Assembly (NCBI GenBank): GCA_947650285.1
Contig: CANTFL010000563.1
Location: forward strand, 143,917-207,916
Source of the DNA: Hyaloperonospora brassicae
Lineage: Eukaryota; Oomycota; Peronosporomycetes; Peronosporales; Peronosporaceae
Length of the DNA stretch: 64,000 nucleotides
Direction: 5' to 3'
Below are positions 1 to 10,200 of the stretch, piece by piece. The translations under genes were made by a program, and so were the position numbers. A model generated the notes under the pieces. The model was not told the DNA's origin. It ran no database searches and was given only the letters and a program-made list of their open reading frames with translations. Within the stretch, counting starts at the first letter, position 1, and the number at the start of each line of letters is the position of its first letter.

Positions 1-289
1 TGTGGAGCAAGCTCCCGGCGGCTGTACATATTTAAAAGCATCGTCGAGGGTCCTCAAATCGAATATTTTGAGTGGACCGGGGCATGGATCCATTCCGAGC
101 GGGCAACATTCTAGGAAGAACAAAACGGTAGTTCAGAAACGGCATCACGATTATCCTAGGTCAACTGAAGAGTAGAATGTAGAACATCGGTTCCTGACTG
201 TGGTTGCACATCCACGGTCAGAAGAGGCCGAGGTAATAGGTCCCCACGTACTTGAGGAGGGAATCCCGCAAAAGTTATTTGCTGAGTGA

Positions 290-628
290 TTGGGCCTTAA
301 GCAACTTGTGGGAACAAGCTCCCAGGAAGAAACCGAGACGTTGAACGCCTTGGTCATTGACGGGTCGAGCGTGGGCGCTTATATGCTCGATCTGATTGTG
401 CCTCCGAAGTTAACTTCGGGGATAACTCAATTGTCAACGCAAGAATCGAAGCACTTCTTGCGTGATTTGCGTAGCGGTAAAGTCAAGCAGATCTACATAC
501 TCTTCACAGAGTATGCGTACGTGACCGATATTCGGTCGGCCACAGTATTTGCTGAGAACGAACATGTTCTCAACAGCTCATCGATGGACGAAAGTGTTCT
601 CAATGAGAAAACTCGGATTGGGCGATAA
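290..628 (+). pseudogene. Gypsy pol: linker before reverse transcriptase (relic)
   Basis: An open stretch of about 112 codons precedes the RT and ends at a stop at 626-628. It contains the acidic, serine-rich run SSSMDESVLNEKTRIGR, which in oomycete gypsy polyproteins sits between protease and RT. The frame continues upstream but is closed by a stop near 287. No protease active-site Asp-Ser/Thr-Gly triad is in the window. The identification depends on what follows it more than on the segment itself. Confidence 0.65.
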
Positions 629-646
629 ACGTCTCAATCCTGGAAG

Positions 647-1460
647 TTGTTTCAGGCGAATTTTTTGTATAAAGATTTGATCGAATTCAGGGATCGATTC
701 CCTGAATATGTATCATCCAAGTTGCCTAAGGATAAGGGCACTCGACACGACATTGAGCTCAAACCGGGATCGAAGTACTGTGTCATGAAGCTGTGGCCAC
801 TGCATCGTGGGCCAGTACTAGCGTTTGACAAGTTCTTTTCCGATCGCTTTGCAGCGGGCCATGTGAGGGATTCAACTTCCCCTCACAGATCTCCGACCTT
901 CTGTGTCTGAAAGGCCACAGGAGGATGGCGGATAGTGCACGCATTTATCAAGTTGAATGCTGCAATGGTACCGGCTCAGACGCCGATACAGAGGAAGAAC
1001 GTAATCATAGATTGTATGTCACAGAGTACCGTCTTCTCGTCCATGGATTTGATGGACGGATTGTATCAGATCCTCATTTGTGAACGGGGTATAGAATACA
1101 CAGCAGTGAGCACCTCCACCAGTATGCTGCGGAGGTGGGTAATGATGTCATAGGGGCTAAGAAATGCCCCAGCAACGTTCAACAGATGTGTCACAAATCT
1201 GTTAAGACCGGTGCAGGATTTCGCACCGAGTTACTTTGACGATATGTTTGTCCATAGCCGGGTTACGAACGGAAAGACAGACGTGGGTGTCCACAGAACA
1301 CACTTTCGTCAGGTTCTTCAACTTATGCGCAAGCATACGGTGTATGACAACTTCAAGGAGTGTCTATTCACGGCTAAAGATCTTTTACTTCTTCTTTGCA
1401 TCTGGGGTAAGCACGGCGAGCGCCCTGATCCCAAAAAAGGTTAAGGCGATCAACGACTAG
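647..1460 (+). pseudogene. Gypsy pol: reverse transcriptase (relic)
   Basis: The fragment begins with the gypsy RT entry motif (LPKDKGTRHDIELKPGSKY). It continues past an in-frame TGA at 908-910 into the VHAFIKLNA and STVFSSMDLMDGLYQIL blocks, the latter holding the first catalytic Asp. After a TAG at about 1151 come the NAPATFNR block and the YFDD catalytic box at 1232-1243. Further downstream the frame drifts near 1440. The two catalytic Asp of YFDD are kept, but three or more breaks make this a pseudogene. In a live element it would copy the RNA into cDNA inside virus-like particles. Confidence 0.9.
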
Positions 1461-1469
1461 CCTGTACTA

Positions 1470-2110
1470 GTGAAAGCAAGGGACTTCGTAAGCTCCTTTG
1501 GCCTTGCGACGCACTTGCACAAGCACTCTCGCAACTACGCCGAGATGACCTTGCATCTTTCTTGTTTACTCAAGAAAGGTGTTTAGTGGTCATGGAACGC
1601 TGACTATCAGCGTTTCTGTGAAGGGATCGAGCATAGCTTGATGAAATCGCCCATACTTGAGGTTTCAGACCACAAAATACCATTCCATGTCGTCTGTGAC
1701 GCCAGCGATTTTGAGATCGGCTGTGCGCTGATGTAATATGACACAGATGGATCAGAGCGCGTCATCTCCGATCTATCTCGTCAGCTGCAAGCTGCTGAGC
1801 GTAGTTACCCAGTGCATGACACGAAACGCCTTGCAATGAAATATGCACTGGCTAAGTTTCGTGTCTATCTCTTGGCAGATAGACCGCTCATCGTCTATAA
1901 GGACCATGTGTCACTACACACAGCCTTCAACAGCGCACACATTTCGCAAAGAATGGCGCGGTGGCTGTCTTTCTTCGCGGAGTACCACTTCTTCATTGAG
2001 TAAAACCCGGGCCTACTAAACGTCGTCGCTGATGCGCTTGTGTGCCGGCCCAATTTCAAGCTCACTGTTGGGACACTTACAGTCATTTTCCCGTCGTCAA
2101 TTAACATTGA
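1470..2110 (+). pseudogene. Gypsy pol: connection and RNase H (relic)
   Basis: After the RT comes the connection region (SSFGLATHLHKHSRNYAEM) and then the RNase H block VVCDASDFEIGCALM at about 1690-1733, followed by a TAA where the family usually has a Gln. The block SYPVHDTKRLAMKYALAKF and the segment HISQRMARWLSFFAEY at 1940-1990 are the usual 3' part of gypsy RNase H. The first catalytic Asp is kept. There are stops at about 1734 and 2001. The region joins the RT upstream and the integrase downstream without a foreign insertion. Confidence 0.85.
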
Positions 2111-2299
2111 CGACGTGAGAAAGGCCTTCTCAGAATATTAGTACTTTCTGCGCTAGATGGGTCATCTTGTGAATCCAACTCGTCAATTGTTGCAAGATCT
2201 ATCGGCTTTGTACCGCTTCTCATCCGATCGGTACACAACACGAAATTTTTACTGGATTATACATCCGTTGCCGTCGCACACCTCGCGTCGTTATCCCCG

Positions 2300-2890
2300 C
2301 TCATAACAACTTGCGCTTTCGCATCATGTATTAGTGCCACGATGCCGCTTCATGTGGCCATTGTGGTAGGTAAAAGAGTTACCTTACGGTAAGTCGCGAC
2401 TTTTACTGGCCCACCAGTATTAGTTTGTGCGCAAGTACATTCGTGCTTGCAAGGATTGTCAACGAGCAAAACATCTTTGTTCATCTCGTGCACCCTTACA
2501 GCGTCTTACTGTCCGGCAGAGTGCTGGCAGTCCGTTTCCATGGACTTCGTATTCGGTTTCCCCGAAGACGACCACAAGAATAATGGTATTCTTGTGTTTT
2601 CTGACCGGCTCAGCAAGATAGTGCATCTATCTGCAGCACCCAATTCTATCGCGGCACAGGTCGGTGCTTGCGTCTTTATCATCACGATATTTCAACTCTA
2701 CGAATGTCCCCGTGAATTCGTGTTTGTCCGTGATCCTCGGTTCCTGGTGGAATTTTGGCAATCCGTATTCAGATCTCTTGGAACTCGATTGACGATGTCA
2801 ACATCTGACCATCTAGAAACAGATGATCAGTCGGAACGTGCAAAAAGTTCCCTCGAAGAAATCCTTCGAGGGTATGTCCACTCGTTCTAA
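2300..2890 (+). pseudogene. Gypsy pol: integrase zinc finger and core (relic)
   Basis: The Cys pair of the HHCC zinc finger is seen in YIRACKDCQRAKHL at 2431-2472. The core follows: SMDFVFGFP (first catalytic Asp, near 2540), FVFVRDPRFLVEFW (second Asp, near 2735) and SDHLETDDQSERA (catalytic Glu, near 2820). The DD-E residues therefore survive, although the two histidines of the zinc finger are not clear and a frame change separates the finger from the core. The fragment ends at TAA 2888-2890. Confidence 0.85.
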
Positions 2891-3785
2891 ATTTGGAGCG
2901 CTTCCTGCCGACAGTGGATTTCGCCGTCAATAATTCGGTGCATGCTTCAATCCAGCACACACCGTACTTCGTGGATGGATTACGCCACTCACTTCTACCC
3001 ACCCTTTTAAGAAATTTCTATTGAATAAGGGGGGAGGGACTCGTTCGATCAAAAACCGTTCTGGCTTCTGCCCATCACGTGACGACGCTAATTTTGTCAC
3101 GTATGATGCCTATCTCGATCAGGTCAACAACAAAAAAGAAGATTATGTCTATAACAGCGATGACGCTACTATTGAGCCAGATGACGATGACAATGCTGTT
3201 ATTTCAGTATCGCGAACGACTATCCCAGCGAAGATGATGACACCCTTTCTGATGAACATAAAGAGGAAAGGATACTTTCTGCAGTTTGCACAACACGAAA
3301 TGGAAAAAGAAATGACTTGTCAGCAAAAAGTTTTTCTGCTGGATAGAGAAGCAGCGGTCCTCTTCGTGCAAGACACCATCGTACACGCGATGGACTGTCA
3401 AAAACTAAACGCTGTAAAGAAAGGAACTGCAAATGTTCTTTCATTTGTTGAAGTCGATTTAGTCCTACTATGTATTATTAATCTACCTAGACCCGTGGTG
3501 ACTAACATGGGCACCAGTAGACTATTGCAAAAGTACATCGATCCTTTCGTCTGCCCCGCCGACACGGTAACGTATACACAATTGAGCTTCCACGCAGAAC
3601 ATGTACGCATCCTACATTTTACGAGCGGCGTCTCTACCCGTGCTGTCAGTACGAGCCCTCTTCCGACGATGAAGGTTGTCCCTTTATTCAAGAATCTCCA
3701 TCCGATTATTGCGCTCGCGCTTCAAGCGATCAGCCTAAATGCGTCTGGAGAACCCCTCTCCTCTCAATTGAGGAGATCTCCCTGA
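2891..3785 (+). pseudogene. Gypsy pol: integrase C-terminal region (relic)
   Basis: An open frame of about 254 codons (3021-3785) starts in an acidic linker and then shows a block with VLFVQDTIVHAMDCQK, GTANVLSFVEVDLVLL and LLQKYIDPF. This is the region after the integrase core in oomycete gypsy elements (DNA-binding GPF/Y-like module). Compared with that family the GPF motif reads as IDPF. From about 3560 on the family-like reading continues in another frame, so there is at least one shift inside the open frame. Confidence 0.75.
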
Positions 3786-3882
3786 GATCTGTTGCCAGCT
3801 CTTCATCGATGGATAGGACATCCCGCAGGACCTGAAGCTGAGCGATGGCGTAATCGGCACGATCCTTCGCACGATAACCCTC

Positions 3883-4357
3883 ATGATCCTTGCAGTACTT
3901 CCGCAAAGAATCGATCATAGCGCAGCATCTGTCCCGCTCGTGCTATTAATCTTCGCGCAATCGAATAGTTGCGCGATCCATCTCGTGTGGGTCGATATGG
4001 TGAGTCGAACGACTTGGAGGAGATTTTCCATTCCACAACATACCTTGGTGGATTCACACGAGGGTCGACGCTTCATTGTGGAGCGTATTTGAACATCACC
4101 GTGACTGTTTAGGATCGAGGACGAGATATCTCGTTCTGTGGCGGGAGTCTCCATCCTTGTGGAACAGGTGGGAGCCGCGCTCTCGGCAGATGGTGGATGT
4201 TCCTAATCTCATCGAGCGGAACGACGAGACGCACCTTTTTACGATAAAATTTATTGTCAAACGAATGCCCGGCGCGTTCGTAAAGGGATTCGAACGTCTT
4301 ATTTCCTTTGTGCAACTCGTACGAGATGCGCGCCCTCATTTATGGCTAATTAGGTAG
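3883..4357 (+). pseudogene. Chromodomain at the end of gypsy pol, split by a frameshift
   Basis: The first half of a chromodomain (EGRRFIVERI) ends in one frame at 4092. The second half is in another frame from about 4085 and includes RTRYLVLWRESPSLWNRWEP and then MVDVPNLIE. The aromatic and WEP residues of the chromo fold are recognisable. In chromoviruses this domain is thought to steer integration to marked chromatin. Here the frame break lies in the middle of the domain. Confidence 0.8.
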
Positions 4358-4359
4358 GA

Positions 4360-5340
4360 AGTCCTCTATAGGGGCGCGAAGAGAGTTGGCAGCACAACTC
4401 TGATAGTTCTCTACCCACGACAGGCAAGGTTATCCTGCCTCTCGAGACGATTGGTAAAATTTATACCGAGCACCGGTAGCGACTAGTGTCCAAACTTATT
4501 GAGAGCTTCAAAAAGTTTATTTAACCACGCGTCACAGTCAACATTTTCAATGTCGTCGATGAAAGAGTTCCACGCCTGCACCAACGAAACGTCGTCTCGG
4601 TTGCGCTTGCCGTGGTACCATCAATGTTTTCAAAATACATGTATGTAAAAATCATGCTTAATGCGATAACCACTCGCACTGACATCAAGACTGTTGAGTC
4701 CTGAGGAATAGATGATTGGGATCCGATATCTATTAGTGGTGTAACCTTACCAATGCTTCATATTGCGTTAAGAAGGGATCAATGGTGTTAAATTCAGGAG
4801 CAGATCGGAACAAGTTACCATCCTGCTTCTCCTCCTCAGGGCCGATATAAATGGCGGCACTACGATCGCCACAACCACTGGGATTGCCTTCGTGAAGATT
4901 GATCGGCATCATCACGATGAATAACGTCCTCATGTTTCGCACTCGCATCATAAGAATTCAAGCGCGACCGGTCCGATCCCCGCGACGAGTGCTCAGACTC
5001 GTCGGATGAACCGAACATATGATGGTGGTGAGTCTTTCAGACACTATCAGGAAACTTAGTCGTCGTCGTTTCTGCACCCACAGCCTAACGGCCGGGCTTG
5101 CGGGCGAATTCGAGAAGGACTGGGTGTTTAACTCGCCCGAATAGACAACCTCTATTTGTGAGCGACGTCCATGGGACTACACCCACAGCCGGAGCTACGG
5201 ATGTAGAAGCTGCATGTGGATGCCCAAGTGCACCTGCTAAAGTTGGTGCTGCAGGCTGCTTATCAGCGGATCCTGGAATCCCATCGCCTGCTTCCGAGTC
5301 TTGGGTAATTGCTCTCCGACTGCACGCATCCACGAAACCG
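4360..5340 (-). pseudogene. Minus-strand retroelement relic, gag-like
   Basis: On the minus strand, bases 4617-4487 read through 43 codons without a stop and include AWNSFIDDIENVDCDAWLNK. This is followed in a shifted frame by TGARYKFYQSS. I associate this pattern with an N-terminal or gag-like ORF of oomycete gypsy elements, by memory only. Minus-strand open stretches at 4951-4733 and 5333-5085 lie upstream in the same orientation but have no motif I can name. If right, this is a second element lying tail to tail with the + strand gypsy, with R1 (5632-5962) as its nearest LTR-like sequence. Confidence 0.35.
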
Positions 5341-5631
5341 CTCTAGGGGCAACCTTGCTCGCGAAGCGCATAAATTAACCCGTCAAGCGCTGAGAAGTTA
5401 GAATTTTCTTTGGTCAAATTAGCAAGTAATAGCTCGTCACCGAGCGAAAAAGGATTTAATTCTTTCACCTACCAATTACGTCAATCGATGTAGTGACTGA
5501 TGATTAAGAGGGTGATGTAAAAAGGAAAGTTTCTTACATTTACATTACTTTTAATGCATCAAAAACTATAAACATAATCATTTTTGATAGAACTCAATTA
5601 CCATTATTTGAGAAGAGGATCGTTTGACGGA
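5341..5631. other. No feature recognised
   Basis: AT-rich intergenic sequence between the minus-strand relic and R1. No coding potential or repeat was seen. Confidence 0.5.
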
Positions 5632-5962
5632 ATATTACCCCCGAGGGTAATATTCTTGGGTGCTTTACCAAAATGTTAGTAAACACGGTACATTAACCAG
5701 ATTAAATATTTAAACCAGAGTCACCACCAATCGCTGCTGGACGCGCGCAACGGGTGGTGATCAAGAAACCCACATAGACTATTGTAGTTTCACATAGTTA
5801 ATCCAAGACAAAGACGGTTTATTACAAGCATACGTATATTAAATACAGTTCTACTTTTTCACCTTAAACAAAGCTTCCTAGATGTATTTACTTCCTCGCG
5901 CTTTCTCACGTCACGTGTACGTACGTCGGGAGTACGCAGCCTTGTGTTCAGTCAACACAAGG
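5632..5962. repeat. LTR-like repeat R1, copy 1
   Basis: It starts with an inverted repeat (AATATTACC ... GGTAATATT, 5633-5655) and about 80 bases later has a module of the form CACCAATCGCTG ... CGCGCAAC ... GGTGGTG (5727-5759). The same order, opening palindrome then this stem module, occurs at 11262-11590 and 37085-37480. The three copies are diverged and look like solo LTRs. The right edge is set at the CCTTGTGTT/AACACAAGG hairpin and is uncertain. Confidence 0.55.
5940..5962. repeat. Perfect 9-bp hairpin
   Basis: CCTTGTGTT and AACACAAGG are exact reverse complements separated by 5 bases (CAGTC). It lies at the supposed right end of R1 copy 1. No partner in the other two R1 copies is obvious. 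Confidence 0.7.
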
Positions 5963-8603
5963 TCTTATCAGTCATCTGATGAGAGTGTATCCCATTACAA
6001 GCAGCTTCGATCCGTCTGGATTCTCTGCCAACGATCGAGTCAGCTTTTGGTCATTTAGGTCCGTAAGATCATGGCGTTCTTCATCTGATGCCTCAGCTTG
6101 GGCGAGATTTATGAATGCACTACAGGCTACTCAATTATGGCAGGAACCTTTTCTCTTGAAAGTATATATTCATTTCATCGCAACTGATTCGTTAAAGTAA
6201 TGATGCCCGAATCGTAGAGCGCTGGAGTTGAGTGACGCGAAAGCGCATCCTGACCATTCTCCAATTCCATGACATGATCGCTATCAATATGAGTCAGCGC
6301 CGACAGTCTTTTATCTCGTATATATCCCCCAGCTCCATCGTAAACTTACTTGGCATGGAACTTGCTGATTTGACCTCACGTGCGAATGGGGTTGTGTGGA
6401 TATGCACACTCGATTCAAGCAGCAGAATCCTTTATTAATAGGAGATATTGAAGCTCGATTTGTCATTCTTGGTCGCGGTCTGGTCGCTCTGGAATTGGAC
6501 GTCGTGGATGTTGGTAAAGTGTATGTTGACAACATTTTCATTGATACTGCCCACGTTCACGTATACGTCGTCATCAATCAGCATGCGCGTCTTATCCATG
6601 CTCAATTGATCGCGGCATGTGTAGGATCGTTTTCTGTTGTGCAGGTGAGAAGCTGCATTTAAGAATTTAAGAATATGAAGAGCAAAAAGCATCTATGGTG
6701 CTTTTTGCTCTTCATAATAAGCTCTACCTGAAAGATATGAAAGAAAAATTGGGTCAGTACATAGATACACTGAAGATGAATGCTATAGAAACGAGCGATA
6801 AATCACATCAACCACATCTTGCGCTAGTCCAACATTTAAATATCAGTGCGGACCACCAACTGGTGGTCATGTCCGCTTTACGATGCTTCACATCAGGATG
6901 AGATTTAGTTAAACCCTTTGGCTTAATGAAAAGCACGTTGCGACTCTATCTACGCCAATATCAAAGCAACATCATTAGACCACAAGCTTGGCAAAAATGA
7001 GATACATACGAAGAATATGGCGAGCGAAAGCAGATGTCGAGTTTGTATATGAATTGGTGTAGTCACAAGATACGTTTGAGTGCTGTATACCTCGACCAAA
7101 GATAATGTCGAGTTTGTAGCTATTCTTAATTTATAGATAGTGACGACTGAACTACGCAAAATGCAACAACACTCGGATTGGTGATTCCAACCGGCGACAT
7201 CGATTCTAGTGTTTCTCTCATTCACGTGGTCCAGAACCTTTTCAGTGTGGAATGCAAACTTTCAAAGCATAAAAGAACTGTTAAAACGAAATGAAATGAG
7301 ACGATAGATCATCATCAATGTCTTAGAATCAATTACTGTATGAACCCGTTGCAGATTCCACTAAGTCTCTCTAGCGGAGAAACCCCTACCATGTCGCAAG
7401 CGACCCGGGTAACGTAGCGTTGAGATATACACATTTAGAATGAAACGGAGACCGACCCCAGTCGTCGAGTGGCAATGCACCAAAATTAGGTCCGGGAGGT
7501 CCTCGGAGTGATACTTTCGGTAGGAGTTACGTATAGAAGCCGAGAGATAGGCCAACATGTAGACGAGTAATTGATCAATGGGTCGCTGCCCTACTAGTCT
7601 TCACCTTGGGTGTGTGATAGTTGGATGGGCTGAAGGCGCTATTGGACGAAAACCTCCATTGTGTAATGAGGCATGTGGGTCCTCCAGGAAGTAAAAACAG
7701 TGTGAATATACTCGAAGACCAACCCAGGGTGTTCTGAAGGAAGTACACGGTGTAAATCTATAAAACAGTACGTAAAGCCCTTTTTGTCTGGCAGGAAACA
7801 TCGAGGTGAAACTTAAACATGGGTGCTATTTACTGTTTTTGTCCCCGTTTGATCCTTTAGATCAGCTCCTACGTTCTGGATTCTTGCAGTTCATCTATCG
7901 GTATGCATACGAGATAAAGCCAATAAGACGTTTCACCGTGAGAAACGAAATGGCACTTTACGGCAAGCACCATCGACATATCGCTTTGCTGCGTATTATC
8001 CCATCATATTCGTCGAATGCATACTTGTATCTGTATCAGCGGGAGGGCAGCTATTCATTCTATCAGTGCGGGTAACTCAAACTTATTCCTAGGTTGTTCC
8101 GGCTACAAACCATTTAATAATAATCTTTAATTAGCAGCATAGACATCTGGAGAGTGCGTCTCTGTATTCCAACATAAAAAAACCAATGTGCCTACCACGG
8201 TCCGAATCGTTGGTGTACACTGGCTTCGGTTAAATAGTTAATTCGTCAGCATTGGAAACTGGCTGTACCACACGTCCACTATCAGATGAGTATAGCCCAT
8301 TGGGTAGTGAAGAAGCTTCCACGGATTTTTTTCTGGAGAACAGGCAGAATAGATCAGAGAAGATTTTGTATAAATTGAGGAAACATGTAGCGTAATAACG
8401 CATTTTCTCATTTCATCATCCAAACAGATGACGATTTTGACGACAGCGCTTCGACTTTGTAACAAGCAAATTAATATCAGTATCATTGCAAATAAAGGTT
8501 TAAAACTACACCTTACCCACTCAAAGCCGGAAGCTTTCTACAACCCTGTAGCCATATATCACGCATTTTGACTTTCAGCTGAAAAAAGCGTCACTGATAG
8601 ACG
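5963..8603. other. Decayed sequence, no gene recognised
   Basis: Several short open stretches exist on both strands (for example 5979-6200 +, 6396-6662 +, 6692-6435 -, 7806-8075 +), but none has a motif, signal peptide or partner that I can name. The mixture suggests old transposon sequence. The only clear structure is the long hairpin at 6674-6716, plus a smaller stem at 6846-6874 (GCGGAC ... GTCCGC around CCAACTGG). Confidence 0.5.
6674..6716. repeat. Perfect inverted repeat, 18-bp arms, 7-base loop
   Basis: The arm TATGAAGAGCAAAAAGCA (6674-6691) is followed by TCTATGG and then by its exact reverse complement (6699-6716). In a region otherwise full of mutations a perfect 36-base palindrome is notable. 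It could be a foldback scar, a hairpin RNA precursor or a recent templated insertion; the sequence does not decide. Confidence 0.9.
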
Positions 8604-8985
8604 ATGCACTTTGCTACCTTCGTGCTCTTCGCCTCTAGTGTTATACTGGCACGCACAACAAGGTCCGCTGTAGATCCCGGACCCAACGTAACTGAAGCCA
8701 ACCTCTTCTGTTGCATTAGATTCTCTACCAAGAGCATCAATCGTATTTCTGCTCTAGTGATTATACGCACCTCGTTAATTCAGAGGAAGACTTTACGCTC
8801 AATGGGCAACTTTGGTTCATAGAACCCGAATCAGGGCTTCAACAAGATTCATGAGCTTAAGGCCCCTGTTGCAGGGCACCAAACGATTCAAGAGAATCAC
8901 AGCACATATTGCTCAATAGCAGCTACCTTCACAGGCGTTGCGAGGTCTTAACGATCCAACACGCCCCGTGAGGCAAGTTTCGTAA
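8604..8985 (+). pseudogene. Possible secreted-protein relic (effector-like N-terminus), frameshifted
   Basis: An ATG at 8604 opens a 72-codon frame whose first residues look like a signal peptide: a hydrophobic run MHFATFVLFASSVILA followed by a polar segment with AVDPG. It stops at 8820-8822. In the neighbouring frame around 8740-8830 the reading contains SDYTHLVNSEEDFTLNG. That places an acidic Glu-Glu-Asp block about where an RXLR effector would have its dEER motif; no intact RXLR is seen. This is inference: a short hydrophobic start can arise by chance. If real, the gene is broken by a shift and by stops, and repeat R2 copy 1 begins just after it. Confidence 0.3.
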
Positions 8986-9215
8986 GTGATCAAAAGAGGA
9001 TCTGAACTTTATTTCTTTTTTATCTAAAAGAACACGTTAACGAACGTACTTAATCGAAACACTAATGTTTGAATCAATACATCTAACTGTATCTCGTAAT
9101 TCGATGCTGACATACGCCAACCCTCGACAATTGGTATAGTGTTCTAATATCATCTTTAGTCATACTTTGTCCCTTGTGTAGATCACACATGCTATGTAAC
9201 CCACACATGTTGTGT
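8985..9215 (+). repeat. Repeat R2, diverged copy
   Basis: The stretch AAAAGAGGATCTGAAC ... TCTAAAAGAACACG and, near the end, CCTTGTGTAGATCACACATGCTATGT match in order the R2 copies at 36296-36687 (same orientation) and 48418-48813 (opposite). This copy is much more diverged, and its left edge is not clear. Confidence 0.5.
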
Positions 9216-9236
9216 AAAACACACATTTGGTGTAAC
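9184..9236. repeat. Three degenerate tandem 18-bp units (CACACAT...TGTAA)
   Basis: Three consecutive units read CACACATGCTATGTAAC, CCACACATGTTGTGTAAAA and CACACATTTGGTGTAAC. Each ends in a TGTAA-like part that partly mirrors its start. They overlap the end of the R2 copy. Confidence 0.7.
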
Positions 9237-9376
9237 TCCGTTACATTTGCTGTCGAGTGGCTAGGTCCAAATGCGACGACAGGCTGAGTGGAGAGAATGC
9301 CGACCCCGTTTACGTCGTTGTTGGCAGATATACTGCTTATTAGGTCAGATATCGCCTGTGATATTCAAGCATACAG

Positions 9377-10200
9377 ATGGATCACGATCGTTTAATCGCC
9401 GAAAAGGTCTTGAATCGGTTCCACTCAAAGACAACTGTCGAAGGAGACACATCCAAGCTTGTGCATGATTTCTGGGACGGGCTTACGAAGAGAAATTGCA
9501 AGGCTTTGTTGTTTTTCTTTTACAAATGAAGAGAAAAACGGAGTCGCGGCGCAAAAGTCGCGATTGCCGAAGCTCTCTCGGCCAAATATGGAGCCGGCGA
9601 AATTGTACGGTATTATATAATGCTCGAGACTCTAAATATAAGTTTCGGCGAAATTGGGCGATTGGATGATTTATTTTGAAATTGACTGTATAGTGGAACA
9701 GGCTTTGTCGACGCGTTTTGGGGAATCTATCGACAGGTCGACGATAAACTAGGTATCCCAATATTGAAATTGCTATTAGAGTTCGTCTCCCGTCTCAAAT
9801 CTCCAGCTATGCCTGTATTCAATGCAGAGGCACATGACTTGGCTGAAGTAGAGGGGATTTTCCCGCTCGTGATGAAAGTGATGGACATGTCTGGCGCGCC
9901 CGTCAAATTTGCGCGCGATGTGTAAGAAGCACTCATCACAAGGATGGCCTAGATAGAGAAGACTCTTTAAGATTTACGGGTTGTGTTTGAAGTGCCACTA
10001 GTCCCAATTTTTAAGGCGGATTATCTATCGATACGCTTCTCATACGATTGTGCAGTCGCGGGGTTTGATGGAATGCGTATTACTATCGATAATGCTTGGA
10101 GGAAGTTCTACGGTGACGTCCAAGTCGTCAATGAGATATGAAGAGAAGTGTGGATTAAAAAGATGACCTAGAATTTGCGTTGGTCAACGAGAATTTGTCT
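9377..10200 (+). pseudogene. Unrecognised protein-coding relic, one frame with scattered stops
   Basis: From an ATG at 9377 a single frame can be followed for more than 800 bases, with stops at about 9527, 9680, 9686, 9923, 9950 and 9968, but without needing a frameshift. Between stops the residues look like a soluble, helix-rich protein: AIAEALSAKYGAGEIVRY, GIPILKLLLEFVSRL, AHDLAEVEGIFPLVMKVMD, FDGMRITIDNAWRKFYGD. I do not recognise the family. Helical repeats of this kind occur in oomycete effectors, and the secreted-type start at 8604 lies upstream, so the two may be remains of one gene split by R2; this is a guess. Confidence 0.4.

Larger units (their letters stand above)
1..4360 (+). mobile_element. 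Degenerate Ty3/gypsy (chromodomain type) retrotransposon, truncated at window start
   Basis: The + strand carries, in the order expected for a Ty3/gypsy pol, a pre-RT linker, reverse transcriptase, RNase H, integrase zinc and core regions, a C-terminal region and a chromodomain. Each part is visible as a fragment broken by stop codons or frame changes, so the element cannot make a working polyprotein. Gag and most of the protease lie outside the window to the left. No LTR is clear at the 3' side. The wording of the motifs is close to gypsy elements common in Phytophthora-like genomes (family knowledge, from memory). Confidence 0.9.
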
